A program made the position numbers and the translations under genes. This document shows, in pieces, positions 53,646-62,635 of a stretch of DNA of 64,000 nucleotides; the first letter of the stretch is position 1; each line of letters starts with the position of its first letter. The DNA is from Acidobacteriota bacterium. GTDB taxonomy: Bacteria; Acidobacteriota; Vicinamibacteria; Vicinamibacterales; CAVVIG01. The stretch lies in assembly GCA_018268955.1 (NCBI GenBank), contig JAFDVO010000011.1, positions 1 through 64,000 on the forward strand, given 5' to 3'. The notes under the pieces were generated by a model. The model searched no databases. It had not been told where the DNA came from and worked only from the letters and a program-made list of their open reading frames with translations.

Positions 53646-54266
53646 CTACCGGTGACAGGCGACGCAGTCGGTCGACGCCTTCATTTCCGGCTTGCGATGG
53701 CAGTCGAGGCACCACTGCATGTTGAATGGCTTCTGGACCGAGACGATTTCCATCTCGGCCACCTTCCCGTGGCAGTTCTGGCACGCCACCATCGGCTTGC
53801 CTTCCTCGTCCACGAGCGGCAGCTTCGACTCGCCCTTCTCGTTCTTCGCGTTCAGGTGCGCGGAGTGATCGAAGTAGACGAAGTCGGGGAGGTCGTGCAC
53901 CTTCACCCATGGAATGGGCTCGCCCCGGTCCCAGTACTCCTTCATCTTCAGCACCCACTCCTTGTTCAAGCCGACCGTCGAGTGGCAGTTCATGCACACC
54001 GCGGTTGATGGCAGCGTGGAGTGCCGGCCCTTGTACGGCATCGTGTGGCAGTAGAGGCACGGAATGCCGAAGCCGCCCACGTTGACGTTCTCGCCCTTCT
54101 CGTTCACCTGCATCACCGGAGCACCGGCCATGCGCTTGTGCGAGAAAGCAATCGGCTGGCGTGGCGCGTAGCCCTTGCGTACGTTGCTCAGCGCGTAGCC
54201 GAGCGACGCCATCACGAACAGCACCAGCACCGTGATGGCGATGCGGATGACGCTCCTGCCCTTCAT
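53646..54266 (-). CDS. actA: Alternative complex III subunit ActA, pentaheme cytochrome c
   Basis: 206 residues. An N-terminal membrane anchor (VIRIAITVLVLFVMASLGYAL) precedes five heme sites: CLYCH, CMNCH, CQNCH, CLDCH and CVACH. Extra His residues (FSHKRMAG, FDHSAHL, GRHSTL) can serve as sixth ligands, as in cytochrome c7/NrfB-like proteins. It is the usual first act gene. ATGA overlap with ccoS upstream shows that the cbb3 and act genes form one transcription unit. Confidence 0.92.
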   Translation of the reverse strand: MKGRSVIRIAITVLVLFVMASLGYALSNVRKGYAPRQPIAFSHKRMAGAPVMQVNEKGENVNVGGFGIPCLYCHTMPYKGRHSTLPSTAVCMNCHSTVGLNKEWVLKMKEYWDRGEPIPWVKVHDLPDFVYFDHSAHLNAKNEKGESKLPLVDEEGKPMVACQNCHGKVAEMEIVSVQKPFNMQWCLDCHRKPEMKASTDCVACHR

Positions 54267-54463
54267 TCGCGAACTCCCGTCGTGGTTGCGGACGCCTTGG
54301 ACGCCGGCCCCGATCGGCCCGGCCCCTCATCGTCGAAGAGGATGCGGACCGCGGGCGTGTCGAGGTCGTCGAACTGCCCACTCATCGCGGCCCAGATGAA
54401 GAAACCGACGGCGATGGCCGCGATCAGCAGCGCCAGCGGTAAGAGGACGAATACGGTTTCCAT
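54263..54463 (-). CDS. ccoS: cbb3 oxidase assembly protein CcoS
   Basis: 66 residues from the ATG at 54463. One membrane helix (VFVLLPLALLIAAIAVGFFIWAAMSGQFDDLDTPAVRILFDDE) shows the CcoS hallmark GQFDDLDTPAxRILFDD. CcoS is needed for cofactor insertion into the oxidase. One base separates it from the ccoI stop; overlaps actA by ATGA. Confidence 0.92.
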   Translation of the reverse strand: METVFVLLPLALLIAAIAVGFFIWAAMSGQFDDLDTPAVRILFDDEGPGRSGPASKASATTTGVRE

Positions 54464-54464
54464 C

Positions 54465-56993
54465 TCAGGCTCCGAGCGGATCCGTCGAGGCACGCGCGGC
54501 CAGCCGTCCGTCAGGCCGCGCGAACGTACGAGTCGCTGTCGACGACAGCACGACCGTCAGTGAAGAGAGCGGCATCAGCACCGCGGCGAGCAGCGGGCCG
54601 ACGAGGCCTGCCAGCGCCAGCGTCGATACGGTGGCGTTGTACGCGAGTGAGAAACCGATGTTCCGGCGGATGATGCCGCGCAGCCGGCGCGACCCCTCCA
54701 TGATGTCGAGGAGCGGGCGGACACCTTCACGCGTGAGCACGATGTCGGCGGCCACGATCGTCGCGCCCATGCCGCCGTGCACCGCCACGCCGACGTCCGC
54801 GAGCGCAAGCGCTGCGGCATCGTTCACGCCGTCACCGACCATCACGATCGACCCGGCACCCTCGCGCGCCGAGACGAGCTGCTGCACGTAGTCACGCTTC
54901 GCTTCCGGCGTGAGGCCACCGTGGACGTCCGCCGGCTCGAGGCCGAGTTCCGCCCCAATCCGCGCCACGACCTCCGGGTGATCGCCGGAGACGATGCGCA
55001 CGTGCACGCCCCTGGCCCGTAGCCGATCGACCGTGCGCCGCACATCGGGACGCAGCGCGTCGCCGAGTCCGGCGACACCAGCGATGCGGCCGTCGATCGA
55101 GACGAAGATCGGGCTCATGCCGTCCGCCAACATCGTGGTGGCGGCGGCATCCACGTCGGCGGGCACAATGGCTCTGTCCGTTGTGACGTGTGCCACGCTG
55201 CCGACCCGCACGTCATGTCCGTCGAGTCGACCCCGGATGCCAAGGCCCGGCGTTTCCACCACCTCGTCGACCGTGCGTACGAGATGGAGCGGCGTGCCGT
55301 TCGCATGCTGGAATGCCCGCGCCACCGGATGCGACGACTCCTGCTCGAGCGCACGCGCCAGCTCCAGCGCGCCTTCGTCTCCGTGATACCGAACCACGCA
55401 AGCGCGACCTTCGGTCAGCGTGCCGGTCTTGTCGAGCAGGACGGTATGCACGTGCCGCAGGCGGTCGAGCGCGTCGGGGTTCTTCACGAAGATGCCGGCC
55501 CGAGCGGCCCGCATGAGGGCAATCGACATCGCGAGCGGCACCGACAGCCCGAGCGCACAGGGGCACGAGACGACGAGCAGGGCGACGACCCGGGTCAGCG
55601 CGGTGTCGATCTGGCCGACCGCGAATCCGTAGGCCAGCGCTCCGAGCGCGACCACGAAGAGCGCCTTGACGAACCGTCGCGCCATCGCATCCGTGGCCTG
55701 CAATACCGCCGGCTTGTGGGCCAGCGCATCCTGCACGACGGCGAGGAGGGCGCCGACGCGCGTCCGCGCACCGGCCGCGTCCACCCGCACGATGAGCCGC
55801 GCGCCCACGTTCGTTGCGCCGGCGTGCACCGTATCGCCGGCGTCCACCGGCACCGGGACCGACTCGCCGGTAATGACCGCGTTATCCAGGGATGAACGAC
55901 CGACCAGCACAACACCGTCGACCGGCACCAGCTCGCCGCTGCGGACCTCGACCCGGTCGCCAGGGGTCAGCGCCGCCAGTGGGACCTCCACGGATGTCGC
56001 GTCCGGGCCGTCCCCCTCGAGGCGCCGCGCGAATTCGAGGAACGCGACGCCGCGCAGGCTGTCCGCGCGCTCGAGCGCCGCCCGCTGGGCGCTGCGCTGC
56101 AGCTGCCGCGCACCGAGCAGCGCGGCGGTCAGCATCGCGAGCGAGTCGAACCAGACCGGTCCGGACCCGATCACGACGTTCCAGGCGCTCGCGAGTGCGC
56201 CGATCGTCAGGCCGACCGCAATCGGCAGGTCGATATGCACGAGCCCGGCCCTGAGCCCCGCGATGGCTGTCTGGAAGAACGGTCGGGCAGAGAAGGTGAG
56301 GACCGGGACGGCGACCAGGAGCGAGAACCAGCGGAAGAACACCTGGAACTGCGATGCCATCCCGGAGTAGTCGCCGGCATACAGCGCGCCGGAGAGGAAC
56401 ATCAGGTTCATCGCACACGCGGCGGCGACCCCGAGGCGCGCGAGCGCAGCCCGATCTTCCGCGCGTCGCGCATCCTGCACGCGGGACGCCTGATGCACGT
56501 GCGGGGTGTAGCCAAGGCGATCGAGCGCGCGGCCAATCGTCGAGAGCCGCGTCTGCGCAGGACGCCAGGTGACCTCGGCAACCGCGCTCCCGTAGTTCAG
56601 CCGCACATCGTCGACCCCCGCGAGGACCGCCGGCAGCTTCTCGACGAGCCAGACGCAGGCCGCGCAGTGCACGCCCTCGAGATACAGTCGTGTGCGGCGG
56701 CGCTCGTCGCCGAGCGTGTCACTCGCGCCGTCCTGGACCTGTGGGTCGTCGAAATCCTCGAAGCTGCGTCCCGAGACGCGCGCAGGCTCGAGCGCCGCGC
56801 GCTGCTGGTCGACGAGCCGGTAGTACTGGTCGAAGCCCCACTCGCGAACGAGCGTGTAGACCTGTCGGCACCCGGCGCAGCAGAACTGCTCCGCATCCTG
56901 CGCACGTACGAGCGCCGCCGGCACCGGCTGGCCACAGTGGGCGCAGGCCGCTGCCGCGGTCGTACGGGCGCGTGGTGCCGAGGCCGGACTCAT
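54465..56993 (-). CDS. ccoI: Copper-translocating P-type ATPase CcoI/FixI
   Basis: 842 residues. The N-terminus has a treble-clef-like Cys cluster (CAHCGQPVP, CCAGC) and an HMA-type site GVHCAACVWL. P-type ATPase motifs are TGES (actuator), VSCPCALGLSVP (copper-transport CPC), DKTGTLTEG (phosphorylated Asp) and GDGVNDAAAL. The HMA and Zn-like N-terminal pair marks the FixI/CcoI subgroup, which exports copper to the periplasm for cbb3 assembly. ATGA overlap with ccoH. Confidence 0.93.
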   Translation of the reverse strand: MSPASAPRARTTAAAACAHCGQPVPAALVRAQDAEQFCCAGCRQVYTLVREWGFDQYYRLVDQQRAALEPARVSGRSFEDFDDPQVQDGASDTLGDERRRTRLYLEGVHCAACVWLVEKLPAVLAGVDDVRLNYGSAVAEVTWRPAQTRLSTIGRALDRLGYTPHVHQASRVQDARRAEDRAALARLGVAAACAMNLMFLSGALYAGDYSGMASQFQVFFRWFSLLVAVPVLTFSARPFFQTAIAGLRAGLVHIDLPIAVGLTIGALASAWNVVIGSGPVWFDSLAMLTAALLGARQLQRSAQRAALERADSLRGVAFLEFARRLEGDGPDATSVEVPLAALTPGDRVEVRSGELVPVDGVVLVGRSSLDNAVITGESVPVPVDAGDTVHAGATNVGARLIVRVDAAGARTRVGALLAVVQDALAHKPAVLQATDAMARRFVKALFVVALGALAYGFAVGQIDTALTRVVALLVVSCPCALGLSVPLAMSIALMRAARAGIFVKNPDALDRLRHVHTVLLDKTGTLTEGRACVVRYHGDEGALELARALEQESSHPVARAFQHANGTPLHLVRTVDEVVETPGLGIRGRLDGHDVRVGSVAHVTTDRAIVPADVDAAATTMLADGMSPIFVSIDGRIAGVAGLGDALRPDVRRTVDRLRARGVHVRIVSGDHPEVVARIGAELGLEPADVHGGLTPEAKRDYVQQLVSAREGAGSIVMVGDGVNDAAALALADVGVAVHGGMGATIVAADIVLTREGVRPLLDIMEGSRRLRGIIRRNIGFSLAYNATVSTLALAGLVGPLLAAVLMPLSSLTVVLSSTATRTFARPDGRLAARASTDPLGA

Positions 56994-57532
56994 CGAACGC
57001 GCGCCTCCGTCGTCGTGGAGGTGTCCGCGGTCACGTTGATCCGGTCGGCGTGGACGAACCGCATCGCCTGCTGGCGTGTGTCGATCCGGAACTCCCAGGT
57101 GCCGGGCTGATCGAGGCGCACGAGCGTGCGGTAGCTGCCGGGGGTCGTCGGGAGCCCGACCAGATCGCCGCGCTGGTTCAGGCGCGTGTCCGAGGGGCGC
57201 ACGGCGAGGAACTTGCCGGTGAGTCCGGAGACGGGACGGCCCTCACGGTCGTGGACGCTGATGTCGACCGGACGCGGCATGCCCGGGTAGTGCGGCACGC
57301 CGGCCGGAAGCTCGTACTGCACCGTCCAGCCGAGCTGTCGGCTTGCGTCGAGCACGCTCTCGTCGGCATCCCACGATTCAGCGGCTTCGTAATAGCCCTC
57401 GATCGGGCGCGGCGCGTTCGGACGGGTCGCCACCCATACGAGCACCGCGCACGCCACGATGGACATCGTGAGATGGCCGCCGATGTAGATCGGCCAGCGA
57501 TACTCGGACAGCAGCCGGAGCACTCGTTTCAT
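56990..57532 (-). CDS. ccoH: FixH/CcoH family protein
   Basis: 180 residues from the ATG at 57532 (ATGA overlap with ccoG). One membrane helix near the N-terminus (WPIYIGGHLTMSIVACAVLVWVATRP) is followed by the FixH motif IEGYYEAAESWDADESVLDASRQLGWTVQYELP and a beta-rich periplasmic domain ending in VHADRINVTA. FixH is needed for assembly of cbb3-type oxidase. Confidence 0.9.
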   Translation of the reverse strand: MKRVLRLLSEYRWPIYIGGHLTMSIVACAVLVWVATRPNAPRPIEGYYEAAESWDADESVLDASRQLGWTVQYELPAGVPHYPGMPRPVDISVHDREGRPVSGLTGKFLAVRPSDTRLNQRGDLVGLPTTPGSYRTLVRLDQPGTWEFRIDTRQQAMRFVHADRINVTADTSTTTEARVR

Positions 57533-59004
57533 TGCGCGCCTCCAGAGCCGTTGAACGGCCCGAGCAGCAGGAACTCCATTTCCCTCCTGAAGCCATGGTC
57601 GGACGTCACGAGGTAGCGGACGTGCGCCTGGCCATTGACGAAGAGCCGCCGCGGCACCGTGGCGACGGCATTGATCGTCACGACCTTCTCCGCCGCGACG
57701 ACGACCGGCGATTCGCTGAGCACCAGCGATACGTCCCTGGGCTCGATGACCTCGATCGTGAAGCGGTGCGGTTCCTGTGACTGGTTGGTGAAGCGGAACC
57801 GCTGCTGGTTCGCCACGTCGCCCGAGTTGAGCATCCGATACGGCTCGCGCCCACCGCGCACGACCTCGACCATCGCGTCGGCGCGCGTCGCGATCAGCGC
57901 CGCGAAGGTGCCCCAGGCGATCAGCATCAGCACCAGGTAGGCCAGGTTGCGCGGACGCCACAGGTGGCGGATGCCGCCCTGCTGCTCGCGCTCGGAGGTG
58001 AACTTGATGAGGCCGGTCGGACGTCCCAGCTTCCGCATCACCTCATCGCACGCGTCCACGCACTGCGCTGTCCCGATGCACTCGACCTGCAGCCCGCGCC
58101 GGATATCCACGCCCGTCGGGCACGCGGTGACGCACGCATTGCAGTCGACGCAGGCACCCGCCGTCGGGAGGAGCACGCGCGAGCGGGTCCTCGGCTCACC
58201 GCGCGTGGTGTCGTAGGCGACGAGCAGCGTGTCCTTGTCCGAGAGCACGTTCTGCAGGCGCCCGTAAGGGCACGCGATCGTGCACATCTGGTCGCGGAAC
58301 CACCCGAAGTCGAACACGATCAGCGCGGCCACGAACGAGATGGTGAAGATGGCGCCCTTCCACTCCAGTGGCTGGTGCAGCAGCCCTGGGCCGAGCGCCT
58401 CCCAGCTCGTGAAGTACGCGACGAAGTTCGCCGCCATCAGCAGCCCCACCAACGCGAACAGCGTCCACTTGACCGCCTTGATGCGGACCTTCCGGGCGTT
58501 CCACGGCTCGCGGTTCAATCCGCGCTGCTTCGCAGGGCCGCCCTCCACCCACGCCTCGATCGGCCGGAACAGGAACTCGAGGTAGACCGTCTGCGGGCAT
58601 CCGAAGCCGCACCACACCCGGCCGAATGTCGATCCGACGAAGAACACCGTCACCACGACGCTGAACCCGAAGGCCAGCAGGACCAGGTTCTCCGTCGGGT
58701 GGAACACCGCACCGAACAGGTGCGTGCGGCGCGATTCGAAGTCGAAGAAGACTGCCGGGTACCCGCCGACCTTGATGAGCGGCAGCGCGAAGAACAGGGC
58801 GACCAGCAGGTAGCCGATGTTCCGGCGAATACGCCAGAAGTGCCCCTTGTGCACGACGGGATGCATGAACTTCCGCTTCCCGTCAGCAGAGAGGCTGTAG
58901 AGCAGCTCCTCTTCTGGTGCGACGTCGAAGATCCGATCCTGGGCTGCAGGCGCAGCCACCGGCGCGGATCCATTCGGGACGTATGCGCGTGCCTCGGCAG
59001 ACAT
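57529..59004 (-). CDS. ccoG: cbb3 oxidase accessory protein CcoG (FixG)
   Basis: 491 residues from the ATG at 59004. The 4Fe-4S and membrane layout of CcoG is present: several helices with WCGFGCPQTVYLEFLFRPIE, TIACPYGRLQNVL, the ferredoxin pair CVDCNACVTACPTGVDIR and CIGTAQCVDACDEVM, then a C-terminal Ig-like domain. CcoG reduces copper for delivery to the oxidase. It begins 1 nt after the ccoP stop. Confidence 0.92.
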   Translation of the reverse strand: MSAEARAYVPNGSAPVAAPAAQDRIFDVAPEEELLYSLSADGKRKFMHPVVHKGHFWRIRRNIGYLLVALFFALPLIKVGGYPAVFFDFESRRTHLFGAVFHPTENLVLLAFGFSVVVTVFFVGSTFGRVWCGFGCPQTVYLEFLFRPIEAWVEGGPAKQRGLNREPWNARKVRIKAVKWTLFALVGLLMAANFVAYFTSWEALGPGLLHQPLEWKGAIFTISFVAALIVFDFGWFRDQMCTIACPYGRLQNVLSDKDTLLVAYDTTRGEPRTRSRVLLPTAGACVDCNACVTACPTGVDIRRGLQVECIGTAQCVDACDEVMRKLGRPTGLIKFTSEREQQGGIRHLWRPRNLAYLVLMLIAWGTFAALIATRADAMVEVVRGGREPYRMLNSGDVANQQRFRFTNQSQEPHRFTIEVIEPRDVSLVLSESPVVVAAEKVVTINAVATVPRRLFVNGQAHVRYLVTSDHGFRREMEFLLLGPFNGSGGAQ

Positions 59005-59005
59005 C

Positions 59006-59593
59006 TCAGTGCCCCGCGATCGGCTCCGCGGCAAACACCTCACCCTCGGGCGCACGCGGGTTCGGCGGGTTGGAGCCCTGCAAGCTGCGGATGTACGACA
59101 CCAGCGCGGAGAGTTCCTCGGGCCTCAGCGCACGCCCCCATGGCGGCATGCCCTTCGCGGGCCAGCCCTTCGCCACGGTCTGGAAGATCTGCTCCACCGA
59201 GCCACCGTGGAGCCAGTGGTCGTCAGTGAGGTTGGGGCCGATGAGCCCCTGTGCCTGGGGGCCGTGACACGGCGCACAGGACTTGGCGAAGCGGGCTGCG
59301 CCCGTCTCGACGATCGCCGCGTTCCCTGCGCCGGCCAGCAGTTCAGCGGGCTTCGGCGGCACGAGCGGGTTTGCGTCGAAGTACGCCTGCACGGCAGCGA
59401 CCGACTGCTGCGTCTGCTGCCGGTACTCGGCTTCCATCGTTCCCTCGCCGAAGCTGAGGGCGTAGAACATCAGGTACGCCGCGGAGAACAGGAGCGAACC
59501 CCACAGGATGGCCATGAGCCATCCCGGCATCGGGTTGTCGTATTCCTTGATGCCGTCCAGCTCGTGAAGGACTTTGTCGTCGTACTGCGCCAT
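59006..59593 (-). CDS. ccoP: cbb3 oxidase subunit CcoP, single-heme form
   Basis: 195 residues. The CcoP N-terminal segment (DGIKEYDNPMPGWLMAILWGSLLFSAAYLMFYALSFGEGTMEAEY) is followed by one cytochrome domain with CAPCH (AKSCAPCHGPQAQGLIGPNLTDDHWLHGG) and the distal Met in KGMPPWGRAL. Classical CcoP has two hemes; this protein has only the C-terminal type. Nevertheless the motif set and position identify it. Confidence 0.9.
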   Translation of the reverse strand: MAQYDDKVLHELDGIKEYDNPMPGWLMAILWGSLLFSAAYLMFYALSFGEGTMEAEYRQQTQQSVAAVQAYFDANPLVPPKPAELLAGAGNAAIVETGAARFAKSCAPCHGPQAQGLIGPNLTDDHWLHGGSVEQIFQTVAKGWPAKGMPPWGRALRPEELSALVSYIRSLQGSNPPNPRAPEGEVFAAEPIAGH

Positions 59594-59605
59594 GATGTGT
59601 TCTCT

Positions 59606-59800
59606 TCACCCTCGGTGAGGGCGTTCCTGGGCGGCGCTCGCGTCACCCGCATCGTCGAGTGCCATGCGTGCGCGGACGTCGAGGTCGGTGGCACTGGTGC
59701 GGAACAGCTTGATCGTCACGACCACGTACACCGCGACGAAGAAGAGCAGCGACGCGACCGCCAGCGTCGTCGACAGGTTGGTGGCGAGTTCCTGAAGCAT
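59606..59800 (-). CDS. ccoQ: cbb3 oxidase subunit CcoQ-like
   Basis: 64 residues from the ATG at 59800. A single hydrophobic helix (TTLAVASLLFFVAVYVVVTIKLFR) followed by a charged tail, placed between ccoNO and ccoP, 4 nt after the former. CcoQ stabilises the oxidase. The sequence is too short for a firm family match; the call rests on topology and position. Confidence 0.75.
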   Translation of the reverse strand: MLQELATNLSTTLAVASLLFFVAVYVVVTIKLFRTSATDLDVRARMALDDAGDASAAQERPHRG

Positions 59801-59804
59801 CGGC

Positions 59805-62222
59805 CTACTGGGTCGGGCCGCCAGTGGCGGGCCGTGACGTGTCATGCGAGGCGCTCGAGCGTGGTGCGGGCTCGGGCGAGTGCGCGGCGGCCGCCGGCTT
59901 CGCAGCGGGCGTGGGCTCGCTGCTGCGTGCGGTCGGCGTGTGTGGTTGTACCGCGGGTGTGCCGCTGGCCGGATCGGCCGCTGCGGCCGCAGGCGCCGGC
60001 TGTGCGGCCGGCAACTGCAGCGTTGCGGAGTACGAGCCCTGCGGCTCAGGCCGCTTCCAGCGGATGTCGGTGCCGAGCCGCTGGAGGTAGGCGACGAGGG
60101 CGACGATCTCCTTGTCCGCGAGGCCGGTCGGCCCCTGCTGGGACTCGACCTCCTTCGCGATCGCGTTCGCCTGGTTCTGCATCGACGCGACCGCCGTCTC
60201 GATCTCGCCATCCGAATACGGCACGCCGACCGTCCGCAGCGCGTGGAGCTTGGACTGGATCAGGCCGGTGTCGAACGGCGTGGTCAGCAGGTGCGGGTAG
60301 CGCGGCATGATCGAGCCGGGCGTCGTCGAATCCGGCTGCGCCATGTGGCGCACGTGCCAGAGGGACGGGTACTTGCCGCCGACGCGCAGCAGGTCCGGGC
60401 CAGTGCGCTTCGATCCCCACTGGAACGGGTGGTCGTAGACGTATTCGCCTGCCTTGGCGTATTCGCCGTAGCGCTCCGTCTCGTAGCGGAACGGGCGGAC
60501 CATCTGTGAGTGGCAGTTGTAGCAGCCCTCGCGGATGTAGATGTCGCGCCCGGTGACCTCGAGCGGCGTGTACGGCTTGACGCTCGCGATCTCCTTCACG
60601 TTCGACTTGTCGAAGAACATGGGGATCGACTCGACGAGCGAACCGACCGCCAGCGCCAGCGCCGTGAGCACGGTGAACGTGACCGTCCGCGACTCGAGCA
60701 TGCGGTGGAAGCCGTGGCGGATTGAGTGCTGGAACGCGTAGAGGGCGTGGTCGTACGTGTTCGCCGGCGTCACCGCGCCAGGTGCGAGGCGTTCGACGAC
60801 GAGCGGCGGGGCATCGATCTCCGGCTCGACGGCAAAGTCCGCCGGGGCGCTCTGGATCGTCTTGACGATGTTCCAGCCGGCCATCAGCACGCCGGAGAAG
60901 AAGAGCAGGCCGCCGATGAGGCGCACCTCGTACATCGGCACGAGGGCCAGCACCGTCTCGATGAAGTCCGGGTAGACCAGGCGGCCGTCCGGCTCGAACG
61001 CGCGCCACATCGCCCACTGCGTGATGCCGGCCACCCACATGGAGATCTGGTAGGCGATCAGGCCGACGGTAGCCACCCAGAAGTGGATGGTCGCGAGCCG
61101 TGGGGAGTACAGCTGCGTCTTCCAGAGGCGTGGGATGACCCAGTAGAGGATGCCGAACGAGAGGAAGGCGTTCCAGCCGAGCGCGCCGGCGTGAACGTGG
61201 CCGATCGTCCAGTCGGTGAAGTGCGACACCGCGTTGACCGACTTGATCGACATCATCGGCCCCTCGAAGGTCGACATGCCGTAGTAGGTGACCGCGACCA
61301 CCATGAACTTCAGGATCGGGTCCTCGCGCAGCTTGTGCCAGGCGCCGCGCAGCGTGAAGAAGCCGTTCACCATGCCGCCCCAGGACGGCATCCAGAGGAT
61401 CAGGGAGAACAGCATCCCGAGGGTGGAGGCCCACTCGGGAACCGCGGAGTAGTGGAGGTGGTGCGGGCCGGCCCAGATGTAGACGAAGACCAGCGACCAG
61501 AAGTGCAGGATCGACAGCCGGTAGCTGAAGACCGGCCGCTCGGCCGCCTTGGGCAGGTAGTAATACATGAGCCCGAGGAACGGCGTCGTGAGGAAGAACG
61601 CGACGGCGTTGTGGCCGTACCACCACTGCATCAGCGCGTCCTTCACGCCCGCGTAGGCCGGATAGCTGCCGAGCAGGGAGTAGGGAACCGCGATGCTGTT
61701 GCCGATGTGCAGAATCGCGACAGCGACGATGGTGGCGATGTAGAACCAGATGGCGACGTAGATGTGCCGCTCGCGTCGGATGGCGATGGTCCCGAAGAAG
61801 TTGACCGCGAAGGTCACCCAGAGGACCGCGATGACGATGTCGAGCACCCAGGGGAGTTCGGCGTATTCCTTCCCCTGTGTGTTGCCCGTGACGAGCGCGA
61901 GTGCGGCGGCGACGATCAGGAGCTGCCAGCCCCAGAAGTGGAACTTCGACAGGCCATCGCTGAAGAGGCGTGTCTTCAGCAGCCGCTGCATCGAGTGATA
62001 GGTGCCGCCGAAGATGATGTTGCCGCAGAAGGCAAAGATGACGGCGTTGGTGTGCAGCGGGCGCAGGCGGCCGAACGTCAGGTACGGCGCCAGGTTCAGC
62101 CCGGGCATGAACAACATCGCGGCGACGAGCACGCCGACGAGCATGCCGACGACAGCCCAGACGAGCGCCGCGAGGAAGAAGAGCCGCGGGGTGCGGTCAT
62201 CGTAGCGAACGGTGTGGCTCAT
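59805..62222 (-). CDS. ccoNO: Fused cbb3 oxidase subunits CcoN-CcoO
   Basis: 805 residues from the ATG at 62222 with GAGGG at 5-nt spacing. Residues 1 to about 480 are subunit I: twelve helices with heme and CuB ligands (LRPLHTNAVIFAF, WWYGHNAVAFFLTTPFLGLMYYYLP, WAGPHHLHYSAVPEW, HFTDWTIGHVHAGALGWN). Residues about 540-745 are CcoO, a membrane-anchored monoheme cytochrome c with CYNCHSQMVRPF and a distal Met in PGSIMPRYPHLL. The C-terminal 65 residues are Pro/Ala-rich and disordered. Fused CcoNO occurs in Bacteroidota and some Acidobacteriota. First gene of the operon, behind a sigma-54-type promoter. Confidence 0.93.
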   Translation of the reverse strand: MSHTVRYDDRTPRLFFLAALVWAVVGMLVGVLVAAMLFMPGLNLAPYLTFGRLRPLHTNAVIFAFCGNIIFGGTYHSMQRLLKTRLFSDGLSKFHFWGWQLLIVAAALALVTGNTQGKEYAELPWVLDIVIAVLWVTFAVNFFGTIAIRRERHIYVAIWFYIATIVAVAILHIGNSIAVPYSLLGSYPAYAGVKDALMQWWYGHNAVAFFLTTPFLGLMYYYLPKAAERPVFSYRLSILHFWSLVFVYIWAGPHHLHYSAVPEWASTLGMLFSLILWMPSWGGMVNGFFTLRGAWHKLREDPILKFMVVAVTYYGMSTFEGPMMSIKSVNAVSHFTDWTIGHVHAGALGWNAFLSFGILYWVIPRLWKTQLYSPRLATIHFWVATVGLIAYQISMWVAGITQWAMWRAFEPDGRLVYPDFIETVLALVPMYEVRLIGGLLFFSGVLMAGWNIVKTIQSAPADFAVEPEIDAPPLVVERLAPGAVTPANTYDHALYAFQHSIRHGFHRMLESRTVTFTVLTALALAVGSLVESIPMFFDKSNVKEIASVKPYTPLEVTGRDIYIREGCYNCHSQMVRPFRYETERYGEYAKAGEYVYDHPFQWGSKRTGPDLLRVGGKYPSLWHVRHMAQPDSTTPGSIMPRYPHLLTTPFDTGLIQSKLHALRTVGVPYSDGEIETAVASMQNQANAIAKEVESQQGPTGLADKEIVALVAYLQRLGTDIRWKRPEPQGSYSATLQLPAAQPAPAAAAADPASGTPAVQPHTPTARSSEPTPAAKPAAAAHSPEPAPRSSASHDTSRPATGGPTQ

Positions 62223-62370
62223 CGATCCCTCATCTAACGGGTCCTGCGAGTGCATTCGGGAGGGCGAACAGGCCGGGGCGTGAACACAAGGCGGGCAGAC
62301 ACACGTCGAGCGGACCGCTGATTGCGCAGCGCCGGACATCCGGCAGATTCGCTGTTTGCCCCTGCTGAAT

Positions 62371-62386
62371 CGCAAGGAACATTCCA
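62371..62386 (-). promoter_or_regulatory. Sigma-54-type promoter upstream of ccoNO
   Basis: Minus strand TGGAATGTTCCTTGCG (62386-62371): GG-N10-GC with TGG at -24 and TTGC at -12. It lies about 150 nt before the ccoNO ATG. No copy of the CGTTTCA-N3-TGAAACG enhancer is evident upstream, so the activator is unproven. Confidence 0.5.
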
Positions 62387-62535
62387 CCGACAGAACTGTG
62401 CGCTTTTCGGAGCGGGACGCTGAGGTTCCGCTGTATGCCGGAGTTCCGCCGCGCGGAATTCTCCGCGCTGGTCGCGGATTCGTCCGCGGCTCGCGTCGAG
62501 ATCAAGTGACGGGAATCCGGTGCCACGCGCGCCCA

Positions 62536-62599
62536 CCAGTTCACCAACTCACGAACTCACCAATTCACCAATTCACCAACTCACCAATTCACCAACCTC
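62536..62599. repeat. Octamer tandem repeat, consensus CCAATTCA
   Basis: Seven units of CCA(A/G)(T/C)TCA-like sequence followed by a partial eighth, in the 413-nt divergent region between ccoNO and the ThuA gene. The rest of that region holds the sigma-54-type site and GC-rich short palindromes but no gene. Confidence 0.75.
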
Positions 62600-62635
62600 C
62601 TCGATCTCCCTTCCCTCTGCTACCATCCGGCGCTC

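Noticed and set aside
62536-62599. CRISPR-like array
   Set aside because: The repeat unit is only 8 nt with no spacers and no cas genes; it is a simple tandem repeat.
62223-62635. FNR/FixK-type site upstream of ccoNO
   Set aside because: No TTGAT-N4-ATCAA or close variant was found in the divergent region; only the GG-N10-GC site is supported.
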